From Zea mays (lineage: Eukaryota > Streptophyta > Magnoliopsida > Poales > Poaceae): a DNA stretch of 64,000 bases. Under the pieces are notes generated by a model. That model did not search any database and was not told the origin of the DNA. It was given only the letters and a program-made list of their open reading frames with translations. The translations under genes were made by a program, and so were the position numbers. Each line of letters starts with the position of its first letter. Position 1 is the first letter of the stretch. Location: positions 95,429,849-95,493,848 of the forward strand of contig NC_050104.1 of NCBI RefSeq assembly GCF_902167145.1, written 5' to 3'. Below, piece by piece: positions 43,264-54,348 of this stretch.

Positions 43264-43460
43264 TGGAGCTTCTTCGTCTTTTTTCACTTAGACGGCATCA
43301 GCGTTGACTTTTCGCTGTAAGCCTCCCTTAGGAGCTTCTTCGTCTTTTACTTAGACGGTATCAGCGTTGACTTTTCGCTGTAAGCCTCCCTTAGGAGCTT
43401 CTTCGTCTTTTACTTAGACGGTATCAGCGTTGATTTTTCGCTGTAGGCTCTGCATTCCTT
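43264..43460 (+). repeat. 63-66 bp tandem repeats in the Zeon-like element
   Basis: Three units with CTTCTTCGTCTTTTACTTAG and AGCGTTGACTTTTCGCTGTA, starting near 43269, 43335 and 43398. They lie between the end of the antisense gene and the end of gag, the same relative place as the 78-bp array in the Tat element. Confidence 0.9.
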
Positions 43461-43755
43461 TAGGAACGACTTCTGAGCAGAAAACTTACGCTGCGCTCCC
43501 TTTGGAACGACTTTTTGTGACTTTATAAACTTACTCTGCGTTCCTTAGAACGACTTTTTGTTACTCCGAAGGAATTTTAGTCCGAAGGTCCTTCTTGGTA
43601 ACGGAAGAAATTTTAGGCTTCGGCAACTTAGGCCTGTGAATCAAATAAATTTTTCTCGTGAAAACAACGAAATTATTACATGGAAACTATCAATGTTTTT
43701 TGCTTCACAGAAAACAAAACTGAATAGAAAAGACTGCTATCAAAGGTAGGATATG

Positions 43756-45270
43756 TCAATAAATGTGCTTCGACTCTGGCACAGTGCTGTTGACTGTGCG
43801 AGCTTCGGACTGTTCTCTGAAGTCCCTCTGCTGTGGAGCGTATTGACTCCCTTCTGGCTGTTGACCTTGCTGCAATGGAGGTGGAGGCGGAAGCTGCTGC
43901 CAGGAAGCTTGAGGTTGGCTTGCCGAAGCTACAGAAGCCGCAGGGTGGTTGTCTATGTATTGTGGGACATAAGGCGGATGAAACGAAGCAGTATGCATAA
44001 CCTGCTTCGACTGAGCTTGTTGAGATGCAGCTTCGGCTAGTTCCTTTTGCTTCTGGATTGTAACATGGCACGTCCTAGTGGTGTGGCCCTTGCCCTCTCC
44101 ACAGAATAGGCAAAACAGTCTCCTTGGCTGATCTCCGAATCTTCCGCCGAAGCCCCTGGCGCCTCTGCCTCTTGGAGCTGATGGCCGAAAGAAAGTTTGT
44201 TGTTGCCCCGAAGCCTGTGAGGAGCACTGCGGCCTGTTTTGCTGACTCCCCTTATCATCATTCTGAGTGTTGTGAATGGAACGGACATGCCTCGGGTAGT
44301 ATCTTCCTCCGAAGCCCCTGGTCATCTCAGAAAACCTGAAGGCCTCCTCCCTTCTTTGGCGAAAGTCATTGTCAGCACGAACGTACTCATCCATCTTTTG
44401 GAGCAATTTCTCCAAGGTCTGAGGAGGCTTCCGAGCAAAGTATTGAGCTGCAGGTCCAGGACGGAGCCCCTTGATCATGGCTTCGATAACGATTTCATTG
44501 GGCACCGTTGGTGCCTGCGCCCTCAATCGTAAGAACCTTCGGACATACGCCTGAAGGTATTCTTCGTGATCCTGAATACACTGGAAGAGGGCTTGAGCTG
44601 TAACTGGCTTCGTTTGAAATCCTTGAAAGTTGGTCAGTAACATATCCTTCAGCTTCTGCCATGAAGTGATTGTTCCTGGCCGAAGAGAGGAATACCAGGT
44701 CTGAGCAACATTCCTGACGGCCATGACGAAAGACTTCGCCATGGTTGCAGCGTTGCCCCCGTACGAAGACACTGTTGCTTCGTAGCTCATCAAGAATTGC
44801 TTCGGGTCGGAGTGGCCGTCAAACATGGGGAGCTGGGGTGGCTTATAGGATGGAGGCCAAGGAGTAGCCTGCAGCTCAGCAGACAGAGGAGAAGCATCAT
44901 CAAAAACAAAATTTCCCTGATGGAAATTATCATACCAGTCGTCTTCGTTGACGAAGCCCTCCTGATGGTGGTCTTTCTGATGAGGCCTTCTGTTCTGCTC
45001 ATCGTGAGTGAGATGGCGAACTTCCTCAGAAGCTTCGTCAATTTGCCTTTGCAACTCAGCTAGGCGGGCCACCTTCTCCTTCTTCCTCTGCACTTGTTGA
45101 TGAAGCATCTCCATCTCTCTGATTTCTTGGTCTAGCTCTTCTTCCTCAAGCGTCGGGCTAACAGCTTTTCTCTTCTGGCTTCTGGCCTCCCGAAGAGAGA
45201 CGGTCTCCTGGTTGTGGTCCAGCGGTTGTAGTGCTGCAGCCCCAGCCGCTGAAGCTTTCTTCGGCGCCAT
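43756..45270 (-). CDS. gag of the Zeon-like element
   Basis: 504 residues, intact, ATG 76 bp inside the 5' LTR and 64 bp after the PBS. The N-terminus (MAPKKASAAG) and a coiled coil (HQQVQRKKEKVARLAELQRQ) are followed by a capsid core (FDGHSDPKQFLMSYEATVSS, LKDMLLTNFQGFQ, YVRRFLRLRAQAPTVP), a basic Arg/Gly region and a CCHC zinc knuckle CLFCGEGKGHTTRTC (CX2CX4HX4C). The tail is Gln/Pro-rich. It would form virus-like particles in the cytoplasm and package the element RNA, with enzymes supplied in trans. No pol frame follows. Confidence 0.93.
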   Translation of the reverse strand: MAPKKASAAGAAALQPLDHNQETVSLREARSQKRKAVSPTLEEEELDQEIREMEMLHQQVQRKKEKVARLAELQRQIDEASEEVRHLTHDEQNRRPHQKDHHQEGFVNEDDWYDNFHQGNFVFDDASPLSAELQATPWPPSYKPPQLPMFDGHSDPKQFLMSYEATVSSYGGNAATMAKSFVMAVRNVAQTWYSSLRPGTITSWQKLKDMLLTNFQGFQTKPVTAQALFQCIQDHEEYLQAYVRRFLRLRAQAPTVPNEIVIEAMIKGLRPGPAAQYFARKPPQTLEKLLQKMDEYVRADNDFRQRREEAFRFSEMTRGFGGRYYPRHVRSIHNTQNDDKGSQQNRPQCSSQASGQQQTFFRPSAPRGRGARGFGGRFGDQPRRLFCLFCGEGKGHTTRTCHVTIQKQKELAEAASQQAQSKQVMHTASFHPPYVPQYIDNHPAASVASASQPQASWQQLPPPPPLQQGQQPEGSQYAPQQRDFREQSEARTVNSTVPESKHIY

Positions 45271-45333
45271 AGCGAAGGTCTATAGCTTCCGAAGGTGTTC
45301 ACGAAGACTCGAAGTGGAAGTGAGTTCACCGGA

Positions 45334-45345
45334 GGTGGGCGCCAA
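45334..45345 (-). other. Primer binding site of the Zeon-like element
   Basis: Minus strand TTGGCGCCCACC immediately next to the LTR, the same motif as at 10495. Confidence 0.8.
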
Positions 45346-46017
45346 TGTTGGTGACTTGTTCTCAAGTGCTAAGAGTTAAGAACAAGGCAACATAAAAAGT
45401 GTTAAGAGTTAAAGTCCTTCGTCCTTCGAAGCATTATGTCCCCTTCGGGAAATAATGAGTCTGGGACGAAGGTCTTTAGAGAAATACCTTCGCAAACATA
45501 ACAGATAATGACGAAGGACTTTATATAAAACATGAAATATAATATGAGTATTATCGCAGAATCATTTCTATTTTATTAACATGGAAAAATAGAAATGATT
45601 TTAAATTACAAATGTACCTTCGGTCCTGAGAGAAGGTAGTGAATACAAGCGTGACGCCAAAAACAAATGCCAAGTCAGCGTGAACAGTACGGGAGTACTG
45701 TTCATCTATTTATAGACGCGGGACGCAGCCCACGTAAAATTACATCCATGCCCATTACATTTGTTAACGGTTTATGAAAATCTATTGAGGACCCCGAAGT
45801 CTTTTCATCTTTAAGTCGGTTCCCCCTTCTGCCATCGCGCCGAAGCTTTCCTGCGCACAGCTTCGGCTACACTCGACCTTCGTCTGGTTCAGGCTTCGTC
45901 CTGGCTGTGCTCCATATTCATAATTCTGGATCCGAAAATACCTGTTCACATAATCCACTCGGAAAACATTGTCAAATTATGTTTTTGAGGACCTTCGGAG
46001 GACGAAGGCCCCCAACA
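45346..46017 (-). repeat. 5' LTR of the Zeon-like element
   Basis: 672 bp, one base different from the other LTR. On the minus strand TATAAATAGA at 45705-45714 is the probable sense TATA box. Many CCTTCG / CGAAGG palindromic motifs. Confidence 0.92.
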
Positions 46018-46652
46018 CATTGTATAATGTAAAATCAGGTCTGAGCACTCAGGTCTGGCGTCTAAAGGTGTCTTTTCTATTCTATGCTTCACATAAGGTT
46101 CAACTTGTTCTCCTTTTTTTGTTACTTACTCCCTCTGTTACTTCTGGTTGCATCCCTAGGACCCATACATATGAAAGCGCTACTATTGTAACCGTGAGAT
46201 GATCTGATGGCTGGTTTGGCGACGACGACGTCTTGGTGCAGGTGGAGCTGCTATTTATGGAGAGGAGCGTTGATAGTCATTGTTCTGGGATGGTAGTCCG
46301 CATGACTGAACGTTAGTCATCACTTCTTAGACTTTATTTTGGTTATATTCGTGTTGTAGTATAATTTGATTTGTACAAGTTTAGTTCTATATTGATTGTT
46401 GACAAAGAATTTGCGAGAGATTGAGGTCAATGATAATATGTGTTTTGTTTTTATGTAATCCTTCTGCTCTAATATTTTATATTAAATTTTAACTTTTGTA
46501 TATTTGTATCGTAGTGATGTTTGTCATTCTATATCTATATTTTATACTAAATTTTAACTTTTGTGGCATCACACGTGCACAAATGGATTCCGAAACATTT
46601 TCTCATAACGATATAATACATATATGTACATAAATTATCGTGTTATTATATG

Positions 46653-46683
46653 GTTCCGTTGCAACGCACGTGCACTCACCTAG
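46653..46683 (+). other. 3' terminus of Helitron 1
   Basis: CGTTGCAACG is a perfect palindrome just before CACGTGCACTCACCTAG; T follows. Fits a Helitron hairpin and CTRR end. Confidence 0.75.
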
Positions 46684-48057
46684 TGTATGGAAAAGTCTGA
46701 TATATTATTTGGGGGGAAAGACAATATAGTTTTCGTAGGTGACTTTAGATAGGTATTTCCAAGTTCCAATTGTACGAAAGGGTACTAGGGCACAAGTAAT
46801 CAATGTGACATTACACAGATCATACCTATGGGACAATATGCGATAACTAAAACTTGTTCGTAAAAGCTCAGTCCGATCGCGCATTGGGAATGGTGTTGAG
46901 GAGACATTTTACGAGGATTATATAAAGTTTTCTAGCGAGATATGTGTGCCTTACACCAGTACCAAATTTAACATCGAAGATCTCATTGATAAAGTTTTAC
47001 AACTGTTAGAGGAAAATATAAGAAAATTGACTATAGCATACTTGATAAAGTTTTACAAATGTTAGAGACATTTCATGGTTAATATTATCATAAAGGTTTA
47101 TAACATACTTGAACAACTATAGCATTTAAACAAGATCTGACTATGTGATATATAAAGACCGTTGCAACACACAGGCACTTGCACTAGTCCAATTTTATAT
47201 GCTAACTTCAAAATTAGTTTTATTTTTATGGGTATCTGTTGCGGGGTAGTAGGTACCCAATTGCAATCTTGTTTGTGTTCTCACACCTAGGTCCATATGG
47301 CCCCTTCAAACTAGATAACAAAGAGGTAAGTGTTGATATATTGTCATAGCGACAAAGCCCTGCCATATTTCGTGCCTACCGTGACATGTCGTAGTCAACC
47401 TATTCTTTTTAAAAACTTGCAATCTATACGTATACATATATATTAATGTTAAGGGGTTTTTTTATTGTACTTGTAACTTAGTTTTCTAGATCCTATGTTG
47501 TTACTACTTTGTTTCCTCGACAGTGGTGGATAAAGCAACATTTTTTTTCTTTAAGCTAGATACTTGCCTTAGTACAAATCTTGCGATTTGAAAACAACTT
47601 AAATTATCGATGTCTTGTAGCATAACAACTTCAATGTCTAACACTCCTTTGGAAACCCTAAAATGCCTGCTAAGAAGATGGAAGACCACACTGTAGAGAT
47701 TCAAAAAATTATGTCCAAACCAAGTCAAACTATAAGCACAAGTTCGTGTACCCAAGATATATTCAAAAAGATCCAGGAGCTTGTAGATTGGATCAATTAG
47801 GTGTTCATACAATGTAGTGAAGTTATTAAAGGCCACAATCCTACGATCCTAAATGTTTGCATCTCAAGTGGAGATGTGCTTGTAGAAATGGAACGTCTCC
47901 CATAAACATCCACACCAAAGACTATACAACAAATGTGCAATGAATAAGGGACGAACTACGACAACAGACAATCTAGAGGGATTAACTAGTTTTAATGTTG
48001 TGTGGTAGGTAGTAAACTACGATGTAATACGTAGTTTTCTATGAAGCAAGTGGTGTC
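46684..48057. other. AT-rich non-coding stretch with an orphan Helitron 3' end
   Basis: No gene recognised. GATAAAGTTTTACAA occurs twice (about 46989 and 47043). Contains the Helitron-type terminus at 47157-47187. The ORF at 47504-47836 on the minus strand has no recognisable domain. Confidence 0.4.
47157..47187 (+). other. Orphan Helitron-like 3' end
   Basis: GACCGTTGCAACACACAGGCACTTGCACTAG followed by T matches the form of the ends at 46683 and 60891. No matching 5' end was identified upstream. It may belong to an older Helitron into which Helitron 1 inserted. Confidence 0.5.
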
Positions 48058-49216
48058 TGAGAGCACCTAGAGGGGGGGTGAATAGGTGATCCTGTAAAAA
48101 TCAAATACTTATAGCCACAAAACTTGGTTAAGTGTTAGTATGGCTAAGAAGCAAGCTCTTGCTAACACAAGATATCACAGAAAAGCAATCACAAGAGACA
48201 CGGTGGTTTATCCCGTGGTTCGGCCAAGTATAACACTTGCCTACTCCACGTTGTGGCGTCCCAATGGACGAGGGTTGCACTCAACCCCTTTCAAGTGATC
48301 CAATGATCAACTTGAATACCACGGGTTTTCCTTTCTTATGCTTTCTCCCGTTCGCGAGGAATCTCCACAACTTGGAGCCTCTCGCCCTTACAATTGATGA
48401 TCACACAGAAGCACGAAAGTAAGGGAGGGGAGAGCAACACACACAAGACTCAAAACAACGAGCACAATCACACACACAAGCCACAACTTGAGCTCAAAAC
48501 ACAACGCAAGGAGTTCTCTATTCAAATGGAGCTCAAGTCACTACTCAAATGGTCCCTTTTATAGCCCCAAGGCAGCTAGGAGTCGTTGGAACCCAACAAG
48601 GAAGGCAATTCTTGCCTTCTGTCGGGTGGCGCACCGGACAGTCCGGTGCACCACCGGACAGCCACTGTAGCATGTCCGGTGCGAATCTCCTTCCATTCCT
48701 GGCGCAGCCGACAGTTGGATCTTCGGGCTGGTTGGCGCACCGGACACTGTCCGGTGCACACCGGACAGTCCGGTGCCCCCTGCCGACCGTTGGAGCGGGC
48801 CACGCGTCGCCCGCGGATTTGGCGGCCGACCGTTGCGCTGGCAGCCATTGGCTCACCGGACAGTCCGGTGCGCCACCAGACAGTCCGGTAAATTATAGTC
48901 GTACGCCGCCAAAAACTCCCGAGAGCAGCCAGTTCGCCGGAGACCAGTCTGGCGCACCGGACACTGTCCGGTGTGCCAGACAGTGTTGAGTCTTGGCTGC
49001 TTCGAGCCAAGTTCTTCTCTTCTTTTCTTTTCTTTGATTCTAGCACTTAGACAAATATATTAGTACACAAAAACCAATGTACTAAGTCTAGAATCATACC
49101 TTATTGTTGATTTGCACTTCATTCAACATTTGGCATACAATAACACTTAGAGAATATGTGTTGGCACTTAATCACCAAAACAATATAGAAATGGCCCAAG
49201 GCATATTTCCCTTTCA
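48058..49216 (-). mobile_element. Solo Copia LTR (SIRE/Maximus type)
   Basis: 1159 bp, TGAGAGCACC to CCCTTTCA, flanked by GTGTC on both sides (48053-48057, 49217-49221). Contains repeated CACCGGACAGTCCGGTG palindromes like the LTRs at 6302-7991. No internal region or second LTR, so it is the product of intra-element recombination. Confidence 0.92.
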
Positions 49217-49221
49217 GTGTC

Positions 49222-51126
49222 ATTAACAATGCAACGCTGCGGGACACCAGGCACCAAGTTGAGTTCTAATAACAACATTCATAAGATATGTTAATGTGTG
49301 ATGCAGCTTTAAACAATGTTTTCATATCATGCATCATACTCAGACAAAATTTCACTTGAACTTTCTTTTGGCCAACACTTGTCCTAATGGTCAAGCATTG
49401 CACATAAACTTTATATAATGGTAACTTAGAAATAAGAACATCAAAGTGCAACATATATTCTAAGCGATACACTGGTCCACTTAAATGGACCAAGGGTCCT
49501 ATGTAGGGTTTAGGCGAGCCATACCATAACATTGGACCAAGCTGGGGTATGGACAATATAGGGGCAAATAGTGGATTATAAGGTGCCTCATCTTTCAATT
49601 TCTTCGATGATGGCGTGGACGATGAGGGTGATGGGGGCATTGACATAAAATCATGTCATCATTATAGTCATAAGGTGTCACACTAGGGGTGGACGTCAAG
49701 AGGGCATGGGCATAAAATCATCATCATCATTGTGTGTCATATTGGGGGTGGATGGCGAGGGGGCATTGGCATAAAATCATCGTCATCATTGTAGTCCTTA
49801 GATGTCACATTAGGGGCATTGTAGACATTTTTATTTCCTCTAGATGAGCCTGCTGCAGTATCCGCTTTTATCGTATGCACTTGTGATCTCCCGTGAACAG
49901 TTGCCCCAACAGGCACTTATGTTTTCTTCTACCAAACAACACACACCACCAAACAACATATTCTGCATCGCGAGGAAGTTGGGGATTTCTATATTGATGA
50001 TCTCTGCATCTTTCGGATAGTCCTACACCTCAACAACAATACAAGAAGTTGGGCAAGATAAACGAAAAAGCATATCTAATAGTGAATAGCGACATACCTT
50101 GAAATGTTTTTCATAGTTCGCTGGAAACATAAAAAGCTTATGTGCCCTCCAAAGAAAATGACAATAAGGAAAGTTGACAATTGTACAAATTCTATGATAT
50201 CATGCACGTTACTCGGACAAAAGAGCTCTTAAAGCTTTTGTCGTCAATACTTGACAAGATGGACTACCACTGAATTGAGTCGTTGCATTCAATTTTGAGA
50301 CCGCTTTTATGGTATACTTTTCCTCAAGAGGATCATGTTCCCCCTACAACATCCAACGATGTACCCAAGGCTATAGAAACCCTCCTCGAGGTCGACATAA
50401 TTGGTGGATTGGATGTTCTATCCATTCTGTGTTTAAAAACCATCATCCACCTAGAACTAAAAAATATACTGAATACCTAAACAAATCTACTCAATACCCA
50501 AACAAAAGTAAAATACTTAACTCAATGGAACCCAAAAGAGGCAGGGTTTAAACTTTCTCCATCAGTGTCACCCCTAAATTGTTTCGAAACATATACGAAG
50601 AAGGAATGCATCTTGAAAATGAAACCCTAAGAATGCAGAACAGGTTTATATCGATGGAATCCAACCTGCAGCTCGCTAGACAGACGGCATGGGGCATGCT
50701 ACCCACCTTCGGGCGGTAGGGACTAGAGTGTAAAAGAACAAAAATTTTGTTTAGTATCGCCTCCTATCCAGACGATAGACACCTATAACTGTAGTTTTAT
50801 GAAGTCAGGATGTAAGGTTGAAATCTCCATCATTTTTCTGTAGAAAACAGTGTATAGAAACAGAAGTTGTTTCGAATTAAAACCAAGCGAACAGCTCGAG
50901 TGATTATAATTTGGACAAAGACATCCACTAATCAAATGGTACACCGGTTTTACTTTTGTACTAATTAAAAAGAAAGATAAAAAATCAACCCATATACATG
51001 CGTTCAGGCAGGTCACCGGGACAAGAACCTAGTTGGCCAATATGATAGATAAATCAGGTCGGACAATGGTCGGTCTGCCTTTCTGAGACAAGTTGCAAAA
51101 TGAGTTTAAGAACCACCTCATACATA
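49222..51126. other. Unrecognised sequence with a repetitive minus-strand ORF
   Basis: Minus strand 49646-49266 is an open frame (MSMPPSPSSSTPSSKKLKDEAPYNPL) without a domain I know. Next to it (about 49640-49820) lie three imperfect 60-80 bp repeats around GGGCAT.G.CATAAAATCATC. It could be the decayed end of a transposon ORF. The rest to 51126 shows nothing. Confidence 0.35.
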
Positions 51127-51361
51127 CTACCTCCGTTCTTAAATATATGACTTCGTTGATTTTTTTTTTAAAAAACTTTAACTACTCGTCTTATTCAGAA
51201 AAATGTGAATTATCATTTATTTTGTTATGATTTATTTTATCACATAAGGTTGTTTGAGCATGACTTGAAATTTTATATTTTTAAATAAATATTTTGAATA
51301 AGACGAGTGGCTAAAGTTTTTTTAAAAGTCAATGGTGTCATATATTTAAAAACGGAGGGAG
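51127..51361. mobile_element. Stowaway-like MITE
   Basis: 235 bp, TA on both sides, ends CTACCTCCGTTCTTAAATAT and, inverted, CTCCCTCCGTTTTTAAATAT. The CTCCCTCCGT terminus and TA target are diagnostic for Stowaway/mariner MITEs. Confidence 0.9.
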
Positions 51362-52825
51362 TATATGTGTAAATCAAATCCGTGATTCAGTACTTGATCT
51401 ATCGGGTGGCATGTTGCTCATCATCATGATGCATGATGTATGTTCAGGAAAGAAGAATATATATACACTTTTCTATAGTGCAAATGGTTTGAGCTGCCCA
51501 TGGATTCAGGCCAGCTGGTCCTGGTCCAGGGAAGGAAATAAACATAGGGTCATACAATACAGATGAAGACAAGCGGACACAGGGCTGTGCCATTTGCAAG
51601 TTGTGCCTATATATATTATAGGATGTTTTTTGGAGTTTGCGCTGCATGTACCTCTTCAATTTGGATGATTGCTTATTTTGAGCAAGTTGAGACGAATGAG
51701 ATACATTGACCGTGTGATTGGTTGTTGTATGGTGGTAGCCTGACTTGTATATGAGCAGTCTAGCTCTTTGTGCACAGGCTAGATCCGTGCGTCTTTTGTT
51801 TGATTGTTTGTATTGGTACATTTAGGACAAATGCAGCTAGCGTTTGGTTGTCTGTGTGAGGACGTGTACTAGAGAAGACTATATAAATAAATCTTTAAAG
51901 ATTATACATCATGTGTGGTCTAATTCTATAGGCAAAAATATCAGAAACATAAATATGAAATCGGTTCGATGATTAAATCTTTCAATTAAAAGATATAAGA
52001 AAAAAACAAATTAAAAAAGCATCTCAAAATTCGTGCAGCTGTATTTGGACAACCAGGACGAGCGCATACGCGCCTACGTGTGGGCGCAGCCTGCTTGCGC
52101 GCTCTGATTTGCATCCCATTGGTCTGCATGCATAGAGCCCGTAACCAAATACATCGTGCTTTAATGCTCCACGGGTGCACCTGTACCCGTGGAGCAGTCA
52201 ACCAATCACGCGCTGACTGATTGGTTTGCTAGGCCTGCGCAGCGGCTCGCGCGATCAAGGCCGACCGGAAACGGTCGTTTTTGGTTTTTTGGCGTATAAG
52301 CGGATGCAGTCAAGTATCTTAAAATAATTTGTTTTACATCCACTTATAGAGTCCACGTCCGTTAGACGTACAGCCAACCAAACAAATACTCAAATAAAGT
52401 TAATGCACGCAAAGAAAATGTGACTAACCAATCGAACATATAATGTACAATGCATCTGCATGCATAAGTTTCCAGGGGAATGCATCTGCCGTGTCGTGCT
52501 TTTGCAATTTGGATGATCGTCGACGAAGCTAGAGGAGGTGAGGCTCATCCGCTACTCCCATTTCCCACCGGGACCGGCCGTGCAAGTGCTGCTGCTGATG
52601 GCAGAATCCCAATGGAATGGAAGCACGCGGCATGGGCCAGGATGGCACGTTGCTGCTGCTGGCTCTCAATCGGCGTCAAATTGACTGCCGACGGGCTCAA
52701 CTGGCACATACTTAGATATATGCTTGCTCCATGCATGTGTGACGGACAGTACAACTGTACAAGGGTACTTTAGTCTATTCCCAGTCCAAAACTGCCCTAT
52801 TATATGTTACTATAAAAATACATAA
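51362..52825. other. Intergenic with a possible inverted-repeat element
   Basis: GTTTGGTTGTCTGT at 51842 and its inverted counterpart ACAGCCAACCAAAC at 52370-52383 match at 13 of 14. They could bound a 540-bp non-autonomous DNA transposon, but no target duplication is visible. Nothing else recognised. Confidence 0.35.
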
Positions 52826-52940
52826 TCTCTACTACTCTTTAATAGCATAGTGTAGGCATTCACATTATATTGGTGGTGCACGGTTCAGCCACCGCGCGTC
52901 CGCGCCCCTTCGTCCCGCCCCGAAATCTCGCATCGCATCG

Positions 52941-53255
52941 ATGGAAGGTTGTGCTCGTGCGTTGCGCCACCTCCTCATCAGCCGTGATGCCTCCCCCTGC
53001 CCCACGAATCTCGCCCCACGAATCTCGCCTCCCCCACCCCCGCAAATCTCGTCGTCGCCATTATCTCAACCCGTCCACCGCCTCCTCTCCAACAGCAAGC
53101 CTACTCCGACGACTCTGACGAGGCCGCTGCCCCGCGCCAGGAGGGAGGTCAAGAAGCCTAAGAAGCCCAAGGTGAAGAAGCTGAAGGTGACGATCGCCGA
53201 GGCCGCCGTCTTGATCGACGCCAAGAACCTCACAACACACCTCTTTGAGATCTCG
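52941..53255 (+). pseudogene. First-exon-like fragment of an unrecognised gene
   Basis: MEGCARALRHLLISRDASPC opens a frame with an Arg/Ser/Pro-rich start that could be an organelle transit peptide, then a Lys-rich stretch (REVKKPKKPKVKKLKVTI) and AEAAVLIDAKNLTTHLFEIS, ending at TCG/GTAAGG. I do not recognise the family. Confidence 0.45.
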
Positions 53256-53530
53256 GTAAGGCCCTCGTCCCCGTCGAATTCCTGTTAAAAAATGAGATCT
53301 TGTGATGACCTCCATCCTGGCGTCGACGGCGTGTTAGTCGTCACGGCAGACAGAGCTCTTGGGCTCCTGCTCTTTTCTCCGCACCCAGCGCCGCCGTGGG
53401 CGATTTTAGGGTTTCGTCGCCGGCGACAACAACCTGCCTGTAGCGATTCGACGTAGGCATCCCCGTTCCTCTCCTCTAGAGGCATGTCTCCTCGACATCT
53501 CGTCGGTGTAGCCTGAGTGCGGGTCCACGC

Positions 53531-53631
53531 CCCTACAGACCCACGACGACGACCTGGAGATCCAATCCACCTCCGACGACCTCGACCTATCTGCAACTTG
53601 TGGACAGCCTGCAGAAACAGCTCGTATTGGA
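53531..53631 (+). pseudogene. Possible exon fragment
   Basis: A short frame ending YLQLVDSLQKQLVLE before GTTTGC has protein-like composition. Boundaries and identity uncertain. Confidence 0.25.
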
Positions 53632-54116
53632 GGTTTGCCTTTTCTGTCCTTATGGCTTCTTCTAATCCCCCTCATTTATGTTCAGTGATGATGAATTCAT
53701 TCATGTCTTTGAGAATGTTGATTTGTAGTTGGATTCATGTCCCTTCGTGATTTATTTCATTTTTAGTAGGCCATGGCACCAGTAGAGTCGCCAAACTTCC
53801 TGGCGATGTCTTTCGTGTGTTGTTTTTAGTTCTCTATTAAAGACTCTTCTGAGGTTGGGTTGTTTATAATTTGTTAGGTTTCTAATTTGTTATGTTGGTT
53901 CTTCATCATTCTGTAGATGCCTTCCTTCTCGCATAATGACGCGAGATGTTATATTTGGTTTCTGCCGATCATGCTATATATGCATCTGTGATGCGAATTG
54001 AGATTCATTGAGCAACACAAGGCTTCTGCGTTGGAGATGGGGTCTTAATATTTCTATCATGTAATATCTTTTGGTAGCTTGCATCATATTAATAAAATAT
54101 CTTTGGTGGCCTCAGG

Positions 54117-54348
54117 TCTGGTGGTAATGCTTATGTGATTGGTGATTCTGCAAAGCCTGAGCAGAAGTGGCACGCCTACTATGCCACTACTGAGCACCCC
54201 TGAGGAGCTTGTTGTTACTCTTAACATGTGCATGATTGGGCTGGACAAGAAGAGAGCTTCTGTCTTCTTCGAGGCCTCTGCTGATGGTTACACATCTTGT
54301 GCTAAGGAGATGACCAAGCTCTCAGGTATCTCGGACATTATCCTATAG
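54117..54348 (+). pseudogene. S-adenosylmethionine decarboxylase fragment
   Basis: Follows a CTCAG acceptor-like site. GGNAYVIGDSAKPEQKWHAY is read in one frame. At about 54200 the frame shifts, and EELVVTLNMCMIGLDKKRASVFF followed by CAKEMTKLSGISDII is read in the next. This is the middle of plant AdoMet decarboxylase (polyamine synthesis), where LEMCMTGLD and KASVFF are conserved. The N-terminal processing site and the rest are absent. One frameshift and a stop at 54346. Confidence 0.8.

Larger units (their letters stand above)
38622..46017 (-). mobile_element. Zeon-like non-autonomous gypsy element
   Basis: 7396 bp, LTRs 38622-39293 and 45346-46017 (672 bp each) with a single difference (38779 versus 45503) and a perfect CATTG target duplication. 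PBS TTGGCGCCCACC next to the right LTR sets the sense strand as minus. It encodes an intact gag and, in antisense, a spliced gene, but no protease, RT, RNase H or integrase. This matches the gag-only maize Zeon family thought to be mobilised by cinful. At 1.3e-8 substitutions per site per year, one difference implies an insertion of the order of 60,000 years ago or less. Confidence 0.9.
35421..46683 (+). mobile_element. Helitron 1, gene-fragment carrying, interrupted by a Zeon-like element
   Basis: 5' end A/TCTCTACTACTCTATATGCC; 3' end CCGTTGCAACGCACGTGCACTCACCTAG, followed by T at 46684. The 5' end shares its first 13 bases and a TAGTGTAGGC block with Helitron 2, and the 3' end shares GCAAC.CACG..CACTCACCTAG with it. 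Without the 7.4-kb retroelement and its duplicated CATTG it is about 3.9 kb. It carries a decayed unknown gene (minus strand), a SINE piece and an aldo/keto-reductase exon. No RepHel gene, so it is non-autonomous. Confidence 0.8.

Noticed and set aside
51842..52383. Confident call of a TIR transposon
   Set aside because: Only a 13/14 terminal match and no target-site duplication; kept as a low-confidence note.
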